The position numbers were made by a program, and so were the translations under genes. From positions 185,672 through 249,671 of the forward strand of contig NZ_JAFCLS010000007.1 of assembly GCF_018131075.1 (NCBI RefSeq): a DNA stretch of 64,000 bases, given 5' to 3'. The notes beneath the pieces are model-generated. The model ran no database searches. It was given only the letters and a program-made list of their open reading frames with translations, and was not told the DNA's origin. Shown here one piece after another: positions 1 through 8,535 of this stretch (its first letter is position 1; the number at the start of each line of letters is the position of its first letter). Origin of the DNA: Bradyrhizobium sp. JYMT SZCCT0428 (GTDB lineage Bacteria > Pseudomonadota > Alphaproteobacteria > Rhizobiales > Xanthobacteraceae).

Positions 1-16
1 AGTATTTACCCTTTTC

Positions 17-42
17 CCCCCAAATGACCGCGGCTTTGGGGG
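17..42 (+). promoter_or_regulatory. Hairpin covering the ribosome-binding site of the chemoreceptor gene
   Basis: CCCCCAAA (17-24) is the exact reverse complement of TTTGGGGG (35-42), with a 10-nt loop. The G-run of the right arm is also the Shine-Dalgarno sequence of the gene starting at 50, so a folded leader would hide it. That the hairpin controls translation is inference; the pairing is seen directly. Confidence 0.5.
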
Positions 43-49
43 AAGCATC

Positions 50-2143
50 ATGTTGAACCGTCTGACCGTATCCACGCTGCTGAAGACCGTTATCCTGGCC
101 ACCGCCTTTTGTATCGCGGTGGGGTTCTCGCTCAACGCCTGGGATGCCTGGGGCCGCCTGCAGGTGGCAAACCGCATCTCGGTGGTCACCGACGCATCCG
201 CCAATATGTTCAAGGCGATGCATAATCTGCGCACCGACCGCTCCACGACCAACCGGCTATTGAATGCCGATGCGCCGATGGACAGCGATATCGAAAAATA
301 CCTGCGCAACATCCGCGATACGCAAATGCCCGCCTTGAGCAACGCGCTGACGCTGCTGCCGTCGATTGAATTCGCGCAAGCCCAGACACTGGTGCCTGAG
401 CTCGATCGTCTGTTCAAGAAGCTGAGCGCGCAGCAGAAGGAATTCTGGGACGAGGTGAGCAAGCCGAAGGCCTCCCGCCGTCCGACGCAAGGCAAAGAAT
501 ACATGGAGACCGCGACCGCGCTGCTGGAGACGCTGGACAAACTGTCCGCAGCGCTTTCCACCGTGGTCAACCATCAGGACCCGATGATCGACCAGTTGCT
601 GGCGATCAAGCAGATCGCCTGGCTGCTGCGCAACACCGCAGGCGAAGCATCGCTGCTGGTTTCCAACGGGCTCTCCGCAGGAAAGGCGGCGCCGGAAGTA
701 CAGCTCAAATACCTGAAATACTCCGGCGGCATCGAGGCCGCATGGAACGCGCTGGAACTGACCGCCTCGGGAATGCAGTTGCCGCCGGCGCTTGCCGCCG
801 CGATAGCCGCGACCAAGACCGCCTATTTCGAACCGGACTATATCGCCTTGCGCGATCGCCTGATGACGACGCTGGTCGCCGGCGGGAAGCCCGAATTGAC
901 CGCAAACCAGTGGACGCCGATTACGGTCGGGCGCCTCGGCAGCGCGGTCAAGGTCGCCGAAACGGCGCTCGACTCCGCCCGGGACCATACCGTGATGCAG
1001 TTTTCCTCGGCCCGGCGCGCGCTGGTGGTGCAACTGATGCTGCTGGTCGGCGCATTGATGTTGACGTGCGGCGCGTTGATTCTGGTCACCCGCCGCGTCA
1101 TCAGGCCGCTGCACAATATGCGCGACGCCATGCTGAAGGTCGCCGCCGGCGACCTGACGGTCGACACCGGCTATGCGGTGCGCAAGGATGAAATCGGTGC
1201 GCTCGCCGGCGCGCTGGAGACGTTCAAGCAGCAGGCCGAAGACAAGGTCCGGATCGAGGCGCAGGAGCGCGAACGCAATGCCAGCGCCACCGCGCGGCAG
1301 CAGGCGATCGAAAGCTATGTCGGCGAATTCGAGAGCCTGGTGCGCCAGACGCTCGACCAGCTGGGCGACGCCTCCGGCCAGATGCGGACCACCTCGGACG
1401 GGCTATCAGCGGTTTCCCGCCAGACCAACGCGCGGGTTGAGGTGGCCGAAAAGGCCTCCAGCGAAGCCTCGATGAGCGTCGAGACGGTCGCGGCCGCGTC
1501 GGAAGAACTGAGCGCCTCGATCAACGACATCAGCCAGCAGGCCGCGCACGCCGCCGGCATTGCCAGCCGCGCGGTGAGCCAGGCGCGTGAGACCGACGGC
1601 ACCGTGCAGGGCCTTGCCACGTCCGCAGGCCGGATCGGCGAAGTGGTCGGGCTGATCAACTCGATCGCCGCCCAGACCAACCTGTTGGCGCTGAACGCGA
1701 CCATCGAGGCCGCCCGCGCCGGTGACGCCGGCCGCGGCTTTGCGGTGGTCGCCTCCGAAGTCAAATCGCTGGCGAGCCAGACCGCGAAGGCGACCGAGGA
1801 AATCTCGGAGCAGATCTCCGACATTCAGAAGGTCGCGAACGAGGCCATCGAAGCCATCAAGGGCATCGGCGGCATTATCGGCGAGGTCAACGAGGTCGCG
1901 ACCGCGATTGCGGCCGCCGTGCAGGAACAGGGCGCCGCGACGCAGGAGATCACGCGCAGCACCCAGTTTGCCGCCCAGGGCACCAAGAACGTCTCCGACA
2001 ACATCTCGGGCGTGAAGACCGACGCCGATGCGGCAGCAGCCGCCGCCGATGACGTCAAGCACGCCTCCGAGACGCTGGAAACGCAGAGCAAGCAATTGGG
2101 TGCTCAGGTCACTCAGTTCCTCGGCAAGATCCGCGCGGCGTAG
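50..2143 (+). CDS. Methyl-accepting chemotaxis protein
   Basis: A transmembrane chemoreceptor that passes a periplasmic ligand signal to CheA/CheW. The 697-residue protein has a first membrane helix at about residues 11-33, a helical periplasmic region of about 290 residues, a second membrane helix near 325-347, a HAMP linker to about 400 and a long coiled-coil signalling domain. The conserved hairpin tip lies at about 531-575 ([20 protein letters not shown], then AGRGFAVVA). No C-terminal CheR/CheB-tethering pentapeptide is visible, since it ends GKIRAA. The start has a strong GGGGGAAG site that lies inside a hairpin. Ligand unknown. No other chemotaxis genes are nearby. Confidence 0.96.
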   Translation: MLNRLTVSTLLKTVILATAFCIAVGFSLNAWDAWGRLQVANRISVVTDASANMFKAMHNLRTDRSTTNRLLNADAPMDSDIEKYLRNIRDTQMPALSNALTLLPSIEFAQAQTLVPELDRLFKKLSAQQKEFWDEVSKPKASRRPTQGKEYMETATALLETLDKLSAALSTVVNHQDPMIDQLLAIKQIAWLLRNTAGEASLLVSNGLSAGKAAPEVQLKYLKYSGGIEAAWNALELTASGMQLPPALAAAIAATKTAYFEPDYIALRDRLMTTLVAGGKPELTANQWTPITVGRLGSAVKVAETALDSARDHTVMQFSSARRALVVQLMLLVGALMLTCGALILVTRRVIRPLHNMRDAMLKVAAGDLTVDTGYAVRKDEIGALAGALETFKQQAEDKVRIEAQERERNASATARQQAIESYVGEFESLVRQTLDQLGDASGQMRTTSDGLSAVSRQTNARVEVAEKASSEASMSVETVAAASEELSASINDISQQAAHAAGIASRAVSQARETDGTVQGLATSAGRIGEVVGLINSIAAQTNLLALNATIEAARAGDAGRGFAVVASEVKSLASQTAKATEEISEQISDIQKVANEAIEAIKGIGGIIGEVNEVATAIAAAVQEQGAATQEITRSTQFAAQGTKNVSDNISGVKTDADAAAAAADDVKHASETLETQSKQLGAQVTQFLGKIRAA

Positions 2144-2160
2144 TCGCGCCTCCACCTCCT

Positions 2161-2250
2161 CGTCATGCCCGGGCTTGACCCGGGCATCCTCCTCTTGGCT
2201 CCCATTAAGCAAGAAAGACGTGGATGGCCGGGTCAAGCCCGGCCATGACG
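2161..2250. repeat. REP-like inverted repeat
   Basis: The arms are 2161-2187 and 2224-2250, each 27 bases, and match as reverse complements with two mismatches. Each arm is itself a palindrome built on GGGCTTGACCC. It lies just after the chemoreceptor gene and between convergent genes, where it may also end transcription. Confidence 0.8.
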
Positions 2251-2281
2251 GAAGTTGGAATATCGCGTCCCTAAATATCGT

Positions 2282-2917
2282 TCACTCCCGCGCCACCACC
2301 GGCACGCGTTCGTACTTTGCGCGCAGCTTGTCCGAGGCGGGTGAGAAGTTCAGTTCGGCGCCGCGCTTGTCGGCGCTGCGGCCGGCCACCAGCAAACCGT
2401 TTTCGCCGGCGACGATGTCGCCCTTGCGCAAGGTCGGATCGGCCTCGATCTTGACCGGCGCTAGGCCGATCTGATCCTTGCCGTTGCAGGTGCAACCGGC
2501 CACGAGCTCATTGCGATAACGGAACGCGTTAGGCAGTTCCGAATAGGGTTTTCCGTTCTCGGCGGCGGCGTTGTCGATGTTGCTGCCGTAGAACACCTTG
2601 GTCTCGCTGGCCGGGCAGAAGCTGTCGCAGGACGCCGCACGGCTGGCATTGTCGGAGGCCGTTACCGGGAAATAGCGACCGTCGCAGGTACGCACGCAAA
2701 ACGCTTGACCGCCGCCGCCATAACGCCGCGGCTCGCCGCGCTGAACCGGCGTCGACCCGTCGTCATTCGCAAACGGCAACGGAATATAAGGAGCCCTCGC
2801 CCGGCCCATGCCGCCGAACAGGGCCGAGAAGAAGTCCTGGGCCTGCGCCGCAGGCGCCAGCGCGGCAGCGCCTGCCAAAGCCGCCGCGCCCAGGATTGCC
2901 ATTCTACCCACGTGCAT
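2282..2917 (-). CDS. DUF2865 family secreted protein
   Basis: A 211-residue protein with a signal peptide (hydrophobic to about residue 26, cleavage after AQA). The body has six cysteines, in FCVRTCDG, SCDSFC and GCTCNG, spaced as in the rhizobial DUF2865 family, which suggests disulphide bonds in the periplasm. The start has GGGAG eight bases upstream. It lies on the same strand as, and 26 bp after, an L,D-transpeptidase gene. A cell-envelope role fits the context, but the family has no established function. Confidence 0.88.
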   Translation of the reverse strand: MHVGRMAILGAAALAGAAALAPAAQAQDFFSALFGGMGRARAPYIPLPFANDDGSTPVQRGEPRRYGGGGQAFCVRTCDGRYFPVTASDNASRAASCDSFCPASETKVFYGSNIDNAAAENGKPYSELPNAFRYRNELVAGCTCNGKDQIGLAPVKIEADPTLRKGDIVAGENGLLVAGRSADKRGAELNFSPASDKLRAKYERVPVVARE

Positions 2918-2943
2918 TCGTATCTCCCGTCAGGTCGGTCGGC

Positions 2944-3696
2944 TCAGTTGAGCTGCGACGCCGTCAAATTCATTGCCTGCCGCCCCGAGGGCGCCGTCGT
3001 CAGCGCCGGACGCGCCGGCCGGACGCTGATGGTGGTGCGCGTTTCCATGCGCGGCGCGTTCTTCGGCAGCACCACGACCCTGGTGCCGACATCGACTCGG
3101 CTGAAGAGATCACTGACGTCCTCATTGGTCAGGCGGATGCAGCCACTGGAAACGAACTTGCCGATCGTCGAGGGATCGTTCGTGCCGTGGATGCGGTACT
3201 GGCTGGAGCCAAGATACATCGCCCGGGCGCCGAGCGGATTGCCGGGGCCTCCGGCCATGAAACGCGGCAGATAGGGCTGGCGCGCGATCATCTCGGCCGG
3301 CGGATGCCAATCCGGCCACTCCGCCTTGCGGCTGATGGTCTGTACGCCGGACCAGGTAAAGCCTTCGCGGCCGACACCGACGCCGTAGCGAACGGCGCGG
3401 CCCTGGCCGAGCACGTAATACAGCGCGGTATTGCCGGTATCGATCACGATGGTACCGGGTGCCTCCGAAGTGTTGAAAGCGACGACAGCACGGCGCAGCC
3501 GCTCCGGCACGACGCCGGAGTCGGGCTCAACCATCACCTCATCGGTGGGAAACGTATTCGGCTGGGTGGAAGCGTAACCCAGCAGCTGCGCGCTCGCCGC
3601 GCTGGAAAATACCGAGGGGGCCAGCAGCATGGTGCTGATGAAGACGAGCGCGTGGGTTACGCGCGACGGATGCCGGCGATGAGAGGACTGTGTCAT
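2944..3696 (-). CDS. L,D-transpeptidase (YkuD domain)
   Basis: Periplasmic enzyme that makes 3-3 peptidoglycan cross-links or attaches proteins to peptidoglycan. The YkuD catalytic signature is clear: HGTN at about residue 168 and SSGCIRL at about 183, with the nucleophilic cysteine in SGCIR. An N-terminal signal peptide (FISTMLLAPSVFSSAASAQ) directs export. The ATG at 3696 is preferred. A TTG at 3744 would add 16 residues ahead of the signal peptide. A second YkuD protein is encoded at 19125-20021. Confidence 0.93.
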   Translation of the reverse strand: MTQSSHRRHPSRVTHALVFISTMLLAPSVFSSAASAQLLGYASTQPNTFPTDEVMVEPDSGVVPERLRRAVVAFNTSEAPGTIVIDTGNTALYYVLGQGRAVRYGVGVGREGFTWSGVQTISRKAEWPDWHPPAEMIARQPYLPRFMAGGPGNPLGARAMYLGSSQYRIHGTNDPSTIGKFVSSGCIRLTNEDVSDLFSRVDVGTRVVVLPKNAPRMETRTTISVRPARPALTTAPSGRQAMNLTASQLN

Positions 3697-3928
3697 GGGA
3701 CTGCCCCGGTTGGATACGCATCGTGTGATGCTCTGAATTGGCAACGCGACCGGGGCTGCACGGTTCCCTGCGACTCAAACTGACAGGCCTGCTGTCAAGC
3801 GCGCCAGTGTTCACGCTTCCGCGATGGAACTTCTGTCTGGGCCGCCCGTTGTGTGGCTTGAGAATTCGGTTCGCGGGGCGATGTCGCGGCTGCCATGTGA
3901 ACACCGCCTGGCGCGGGGGAGAATCGTT

Positions 3929-5221
3929 GTGCGCGTATTGCCCCCCAAGCCTTTGCCGGAAGAACGCAGGGCGCCTGAAGATCGCAAGGCAGCGTCCAAC
4001 GAAGGCAAGCCGACGGAACGCAAACCGGCGCAAGGCGAGGACAAGACAACCGAACGAAAGCCATCCGACCGCAAGCTTTCTGACAACAAGGCCTCCGACC
4101 ACAGGACCTCTGACCAGAGGACTTCGCCGGGTGACCGCCAGAAAGCAAATGCGCCCGAAGGCAAGCCGCTGCCCGACAGCAATGTCGAACTGCCCCCGCT
4201 GATCAGCCGCGCCGAAATCGTCGCCTTTTCGCTGGTATCCCTGCTGATCATCTGCATCGTCGCCGTGCTCTACGTCGCGAAAGCGTTCTTCCTACCGATC
4301 ACGATGGCGTTCATCGTCGGCACGATGCTGTCGCCGGCCGCGAGCTTCCTCGAGCGCTATCGTATTCCCCGCGCGCTGGCCGCCGTCCTGATCGTTGCCG
4401 CCGTCGTCACCGGCGCAGCCTTCATGATCGGCCTGATTGCATCGCCGGTGATGGAATGGAGCAGCAAGCTTCCGGAACTGGGGGCGCAGCTGAAGGAAAA
4501 AATGCACGTCTTCGACCGGCCGCTGGCGCTGTGGCAGCAGTTGCAAGGCATGCTCGGCAGCTCCGACACGCTGGCGACATTCCACATGCCGAAATTCGAA
4601 TGGGTGCAGCCGACGCTCGAATTCCTGTCGCCGACCCTCGCCGAGTTCCTGCTGTTCGTCGCCACCCTGATCCTGTTCATCGCGAGCTGGAAGGACCTGC
4701 GCCGGGCCATGGTGATGAATTTCGGCGACCGGCCGGTACGGTTGCGAACGCTGCGGATCCTCAACGAGATCGAGGAGCACCTGGGCAGCTATCTGATCAT
4801 GGTGACGATGATCAATGTCGGCGTCGGCATTGCAACCGGCATTATCTGCGCGGTCACGGGCATGCCCAATCCGGCAGGTCTCGGCGCGCTGGCCGCGACC
4901 TTGAACTACATTCCGATCATCGGACCGGTCGCGATGTTCGTCGTGCTGATCGTGGTCGGCCTTGTCGCCTTCCCGACGATCAGTGCGGGGCTGCTCGCGC
5001 CGCTGCTGTTTGCGGCGATGACCTTCCTCGAGGGCCATTTCCTCACGCCGACGATCGTCGGCCGCAGGCTCGAGCTCAACGCGCTGGCGGTGTTCATCGC
5101 GCTGGCGTTCTGGACCTGGCTGTGGGGGCCGATGGGCGCGTTCCTGGCGTCGCCGATTCTGATCGTCGCGCTGATCCTCAAGGAGCATCTGATGCCGGTC
5201 AATTCGCCGCAGTTGCCCTAG
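3929..5221 (+). CDS. AI-2E family transporter (PerM/TqsA-like permease)
   Basis: Inner-membrane protein of the AI-2E/PerM family (PF01594). Around eight hydrophobic segments are visible, with the family-typical LNYIPIIGPVAMF near the middle and GHFLTPTIVGRRLELN with LWGPMGAFLASP near the end. An unusual charged N-terminal tail of about 90 residues, rich in K, D, E and R with repeated SDRKLSD/SDNKASD/SDHRTSD-like units, precedes the first helix. GTG at 3929 has GGGGGAG eight bases upstream and is preferred. The frame is open from an ATG at 3824. Substrate is unknown. Confidence 0.9.
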   Translation: MRVLPPKPLPEERRAPEDRKAASNEGKPTERKPAQGEDKTTERKPSDRKLSDNKASDHRTSDQRTSPGDRQKANAPEGKPLPDSNVELPPLISRAEIVAFSLVSLLIICIVAVLYVAKAFFLPITMAFIVGTMLSPAASFLERYRIPRALAAVLIVAAVVTGAAFMIGLIASPVMEWSSKLPELGAQLKEKMHVFDRPLALWQQLQGMLGSSDTLATFHMPKFEWVQPTLEFLSPTLAEFLLFVATLILFIASWKDLRRAMVMNFGDRPVRLRTLRILNEIEEHLGSYLIMVTMINVGVGIATGIICAVTGMPNPAGLGALAATLNYIPIIGPVAMFVVLIVVGLVAFPTISAGLLAPLLFAAMTFLEGHFLTPTIVGRRLELNALAVFIALAFWTWLWGPMGAFLASPILIVALILKEHLMPVNSPQLP

Positions 5222-5302
5222 AATCAAAGGGTTTCGCAGCAGGAACTTCCGCTTCGGGTGGACGTTTCCCCGATAGCTGAATTGAATGCCCGGGAGCTTT
5301 CG

Positions 5303-5644
5303 ATGTCGCCCACCGACAACGCCACCTATGAACGCCTGGAAAAGGATGTAACCGCCGTGAAAAATGATATCGCAGCCCTCACCGACCAGATCACCGATGC
5401 GCTCAACAGTTTCGCCGGCACCGCGGGCAAGCAGGCGCGCCGCGGCTACAGGCAGGCGCGCGCCAATGCGGAGCAGGCCGTGGACGACATGTCCGAGCGC
5501 GGCAGCGCCATGATGGACGCGGCTCAGGATGCGGCCTCCTCGATCGAGGAATCGCTGGAAGACGTCATCACGCAGCGACCGCTGGCAACCGTCGGCCTCG
5601 CACTCGGCGTGGGCTTCCTGCTCGGTGCAATGTGGCGCCGGTAA
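5303..5644 (+). CDS. DUF883 (ElaB/YqjD-like) inner-membrane-anchored protein
   Basis: A 113-residue protein: a charged helical N-terminal region followed by a C-terminal hydrophobic anchor ending GVGFLLGAMWRR, the hallmark of the ElaB/YqjD family. Family members sit in the inner membrane by this C-terminal helix, and YqjD is reported to bind ribosomes in stationary phase. ATG 5303 has GGGAG ten bases upstream. An in-frame ATG at 5258 has no ribosome site. The next gene is a YqjE-like membrane protein, as in the E. coli yqjDE pair. Confidence 0.85.
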   Translation: MSPTDNATYERLEKDVTAVKNDIAALTDQITDALNSFAGTAGKQARRGYRQARANAEQAVDDMSERGSAMMDAAQDAASSIEESLEDVITQRPLATVGLALGVGFLLGAMWRR

Positions 5645-5759
5645 TCCGGCGATGATGCAATGATGACCCGCGCCGGAAAGCCAGCCTTCGTCTGCCGATG
5701 GCGGCGCTGGCGCGAGGTCGTTTCTTTTATTGATGTCCTTTTCAGATCGAGGCGTGCCC

Positions 5760-6200
5760 ATGTTTCAGCGACTGATCGATGACTTCAAGGATTCGACCGG
5801 CACTGCGCTCCGGCTGACCTCGCTGGCGGCAGTGGCGGCGCTCGCCCTGCTCGTCACCACATCGTTCCTGTGCGCGGCCGCCTTCATCTTCGTGCTGGAG
5901 AAATATGGTCCCGTTTATGCGTGCCTGACCGGCGCCGGCATCTTCTTCGTGGTGACAATGATCGCGGCGATCTCCTACATGTTGCGCAAGAAACAGATCG
6001 AGACGCGCGTCAAGGAGACCGCAAAATCCGCCGCTCAAACCATGCTGGCCGATCCGATGCTGGTCGCGGCCGGCATTCAGGTGGTGCGCGCGATCGGCAT
6101 CAAGAAACTGATTCCGATTCTCGCGGTCGGCGGCCTGGCGCTGGGATTCTTGGCCAGCCGCGGCCAAAGCCAGGCGGGCGGCGAAGCGCCGGCGGAGTAA
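5760..6200 (+). CDS. YqjE/holin-superfamily-like membrane protein
   Basis: A 146-residue protein with two adjacent membrane helices (AAVAALALLVTTSFLCAAAF and a second at VYACLTGAGIFFVVTMIAAI), a basic cytoplasmic stretch and a third hydrophobic segment (IPILAVGGLALGFLA). This layout matches YqjE-type partners of DUF883 proteins. ATG 5760 has GAGG nine bases upstream. Upstream in-frame TTG/ATG codons at 5730/5733 lack one. Family assignment is moderate and function unknown. Confidence 0.8.
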   Translation: MFQRLIDDFKDSTGTALRLTSLAAVAALALLVTTSFLCAAAFIFVLEKYGPVYACLTGAGIFFVVTMIAAISYMLRKKQIETRVKETAKSAAQTMLADPMLVAAGIQVVRAIGIKKLIPILAVGGLALGFLASRGQSQAGGEAPAE

Positions 6201-6255
6201 AGTTCGTTCGCGAGAGGCGGTTAGCACGTCGCCGTGAGACAAGGCAAAGGTGCGT

Positions 6256-6402
6256 TCCCTCCCCCCTTGCGGGGTCGAGACGAGCGAAGCTCGCTCTTGG
6301 GGCTAGGGAGAGGGGTGGCGTCATCGGGACTGCCCGTGTGAACCCCTCTCCCCCGCCCCAAGAGCGAGCTTCGCTCGTCTCGACCCCGCAAGGGGGGAGG
6401 GA
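6256..6402. repeat. Perfect 47-bp inverted repeat
   Basis: Bases 6256-6302 and 6356-6402 are exact reverse complements over 47 positions. The pairing continues imperfectly inward through AGGGAGAGGGGT and ACCCCTCTCCC, leaving a loop of only about 20 bases. No flanking direct repeat is visible and there is no ORF worth calling. It shares its GAGACGAGCGAAGCTCGCTC core with the repeat at 31204-31381. It follows the yqjE-like gene and may stop transcription. Confidence 0.9.
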
Positions 6403-6451
6403 GCCGACTATCCGTGTCGCTCGCATTTCCGGTCCAATTTTCAAAGAGCAG

Positions 6452-6960
6452 ATATGGCTTCGCATTCTCGCGGCGCAAAGCGCCCGAGGTTTGCTGGAAA
6501 CTTCCCGCCCTCGAAAACAGAGGGCGCAGGGAAGACCGGGTGCGCGCTGCACCCGCGGTCTCGTGTGCGGTTTGCAAAAGGCTGCACACGAGCATACAGG
6601 GCAGCGGAGAACACCCGGCCTTCCCTGCGCAATGGCTTTACGGCTTATGCCGTGATCTCCCCGGAGACGAGTTCTTGGTTGACTCCGTCGCTGCCGTTTC
6701 CGCTTGCGCTTCTCCGACAGCTTGACGCCTGCAACGGAACACGGTTTTGCCGTACGCTTATCCACGCCGTCGTCGAGGCGTAAACCAGCGTCCACCGCAA
6801 CCCGTCCAACGTCCGTGACGACGGCCGACGCCCTCTGAGTGGGACGGGATGGCAAAGATATGCACCTGATTTGCCATTCTGGTAAACAGAAATATTTTTT
6901 ATTTCGGGGCTTGACACCATTTCTGATAATCGCAACTGATTTGCCCGTCGGGTCGTTGTC
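6452..6960 (+). repeat. Dispersed structured repeat, copy 1
   Basis: This non-coding stretch matches the last 145 bases of the window (63856-64000) in the same orientation. It can fold into GCCCTC/GAGGGC (6507-6512 with 6520-6525), CTCGTGTGC/GCACACGAG (6560-6568 with 6584-6592), and a long stem CAGGGAAG-A-CCGGGTG (6527-6542) with CACCCGG-C-CTTCCCTG (6612-6627). GGGTGC can alternatively pair with GCACCC at 6549-6554. The right end near 6960 is estimated from similar elements I recall in Bradyrhizobium genomes. Short ORFs inside it, on both strands, look spurious. Confidence 0.8.
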
Positions 6961-7045
6961 GCGCCTGCTGTGCCCGTCGGCGGGCATAGGCCTCTCAAAT
7001 GGAACCGGCGGCCGCTCAAAATGTTTGCATGGGGTGGAGGACACC

Positions 7046-7180
7046 ATGCGCAAAGTCTTCTCACTGTTGGACGACGAACAGCGGCAGGCTCTCATCGAGG
7101 TCGTCGACCTCAGCACGGCGACAGCTTCAGCCGGCCTAATCGTGGCGATCCTCAAACTGTTCGTCGACCTGATGACGTGA
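7046..7180 (+). CDS. Small hypothetical protein (44 aa)
   Basis: The ORF starts at an ATG with a GGTGGAGG site six bases upstream. The product begins MRKVFSLLDDEQRQALIEVV and ends with a hydrophobic segment (SAGLIVAILKLFVDLM), so it may be an amphipathic or tail-anchored peptide. No family recognised. Support is the ribosome site and the neighbouring small gene at 7278. Confidence 0.45.
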   Translation: MRKVFSLLDDEQRQALIEVVDLSTATASAGLIVAILKLFVDLMT

Positions 7181-7277
7181 ACCGCCTGAGCCATCGGGTG
7201 GGTGGGAGTTTCTGGTTAACCCGCTTCGAGGGCCGGAACGACGCGTGCCGTCGGTTTTGAATCCCTGGAGGTGTGTA

Positions 7278-7412
7278 ATGAAACACGACCTGATTCATGA
7301 GGACGCTGCGAGAGAAGCGCTGCCGACTGAGGTAGAGCGGAACTACGGGATGCTGACCGCTGGGGTTCTTGCCCTCGTGGCTGTTGCATTGGCAATCTAC
7401 TGGATTGCGTAG
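7278..7412 (+). CDS. Small single-pass membrane protein (44 aa)
   Basis: The ORF of 44 codons follows a clear TGGAGGTG site seven bases upstream of ATG. The first 25 residues are charged (MKHDLIHEDAAREALPTEVE) and the last 20 form one membrane helix (MLTAGVLALVAVALAIYWIA). It is 97 bp after another 44-residue ORF on the same strand. Function unknown. Confidence 0.55.
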   Translation: MKHDLIHEDAAREALPTEVERNYGMLTAGVLALVAVALAIYWIA

Positions 7413-7441
7413 AGCCTGCCGGATTTCACAACGCGCTGATG

Positions 7442-7657
7442 TCAGGAAATATCGCGCGGAAGTTTCCAATCGGGCCGCGGGTCGCAGGACTCTTCGACCC
7501 TGGCGACGTGATAACCGCTGGGAATCACATGGCCGCCTTCCTCATCCGCAACCGGAACGTCCATCACAAGCCCCTCTATCAGGGCAGCTTCCCAGACCTC
7601 TTTCTCGGTAGGGAAGGCGCTTCCGATCTGCTTGTCGCCTTCAAACAGCGCATACAT
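7442..7657 (-). CDS. Small hypothetical protein (71 aa)
   Basis: A soluble acidic protein (MYALFEGDKQIGSAFPTEKE at its N-terminus) with an AGGAGG site six bases before ATG, which makes it a convincing gene despite its size. I recall similar unannotated proteins in rhizobia but no defined family. No membrane segment or cysteine cluster apart from a single SCDPRP. It is convergent with the small gene ending at 7412. Confidence 0.65.
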   Translation of the reverse strand: MYALFEGDKQIGSAFPTEKEVWEAALIEGLVMDVPVADEEGGHVIPSGYHVARVEESCDPRPDWKLPRDIS

Positions 7658-7671
7658 CGGGCCTCCTAACC

Positions 7672-7710
7672 AAAACCCCGCCAGCTACAAATGTAGCTGA
7701 CGGGGCTTTT
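7672..7710. terminator. Bidirectional rho-independent terminator
   Basis: CCCCGCCAGCTACA pairs with TGTAGCTGACGGGG across a two-base loop, with one mismatch, and is flanked by AAAA on the left and CTTTT on the right. It can end transcripts in both directions. On the minus strand it lies between the gene at 7947-8318 and the one at 7442-7657. Confidence 0.85.
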
Positions 7711-7849
7711 GAGATGATATTTCCGGTGGATTTCTCCCTCGTTGTATCACTCGAACAATCAACGTGGCCGGAGAAAAGTCGTTCCTGTGTTCCGGAGGTT
7801 TTTTTGCGGCCGAAAGCTGCCGTCGCGCGGGGAACCAGGGGAATGGTTT

Positions 7850-7932
7850 GTAGGATGGGTAGAGCGCAGCGAAACCCATCACCCGTCCGCAAGCCACAAT
7901 TGATGGGTTTCGCTTCGCTCTACCCATCCTAC
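7850..7932. repeat. REP-like inverted repeat (GTAGGATGGGTAGAGCG type)
   Basis: The outer arms GTAGGATGGGTAGAGCG and CGCTCTACCCATCCTAC are exact reverse complements, and the match continues into GAAACCCATCA/TGATGGGTTTC. It lies in the intergenic region after the gene that ends at 7947. The element at 59747-59838 has the same organisation with a GTAGGGTGGGCAAAG core. Confidence 0.85.
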
Positions 7933-7946
7933 GATGACCGTTTCGT

Positions 7947-8318
7947 TCAGGCCGTTTTGGCAAACATCGTGAGAACGCCGTCGGCGATGTTGATGGCCAC
8001 GACTTGTGACGAAGTCAGGCCCTTGGCCTTGAGCACCGATGCCGCTTCCGGCGTCGCGTCAATGGACTTGCGAAGCGACTGAATGTCTTCCTCGCGGGTT
8101 TGGGCCACCAGTTCATCGACCTTCGAGCGCACCGCCGGCTGCAGATCCTTGATGTCGACGACCTGGATGCTCCGGATGACCGTGCTGGACTGCGAAGGCT
8201 GCGCCTCGGATTGCGAGGGGCTTGGTTGAGATTGCGAGGGGGTTCCCTGTGCCTGCACGAAAGCTGGCGTGCCCAGAGAGAGGGCGGCAATGATGACGGA
8301 TGCCGTAACGATGCGCAT
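7947..8318 (-). CDS. Small secreted protein, function unknown
   Basis: A 123-residue protein with a signal peptide (hydrophobic to about residue 22, ending AFVQAQG), then a low-complexity Ser/Gln/Pro linker (SQSQPSPSQSEAQPSQSS) and a C-terminal domain of about 75 residues. AAGGAG lies seven bases before ATG 8318; a GTG two codons upstream is too close to that site. No catalytic motif. Similar short exported proteins with Q/S/P linkers are common in Bradyrhizobium. Confidence 0.78.
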   Translation of the reverse strand: MRIVTASVIIAALSLGTPAFVQAQGTPSQSQPSPSQSEAQPSQSSTVIRSIQVVDIKDLQPAVRSKVDELVAQTREEDIQSLRKSIDATPEAASVLKAKGLTSSQVVAINIADGVLTMFAKTA

Positions 8319-8535
8319 GCTCACTCCTTTTCAGTTTGACTGAAAGGACTCCTATCCGCGAAGTTTGGTTGGGGTCTGATTCCGATGTGGCCATTCAGTG
8401 AAACCAATGCGGCTGCAATGCGCGGCCGAAGGTTCCGATTTGCCGTCGGGATCAAATGAAGGACCTGATTGCCCGGCGGAGCTGGATGTTGCGCCCTGAA
8501 GCCAATTCAGCCCGCATGATGCACAGCCGGCTGTG

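Noticed and set aside
4292..5761. 489-codon minus-strand ORF with His/Arg/Gln-rich product
   Set aside because: It is the antisense shadow of the AI-2E permease, DUF883 and following genes; high-GC DNA gives long open antisense frames.
6221..6632. Minus-strand ORFs across 6221-6632, and similar at 63759-63997
   Set aside because: They lie within the dispersed structured repeat and read out its stems on both strands. Loop indels between the copies break the frame, so they are unlikely to be genes.
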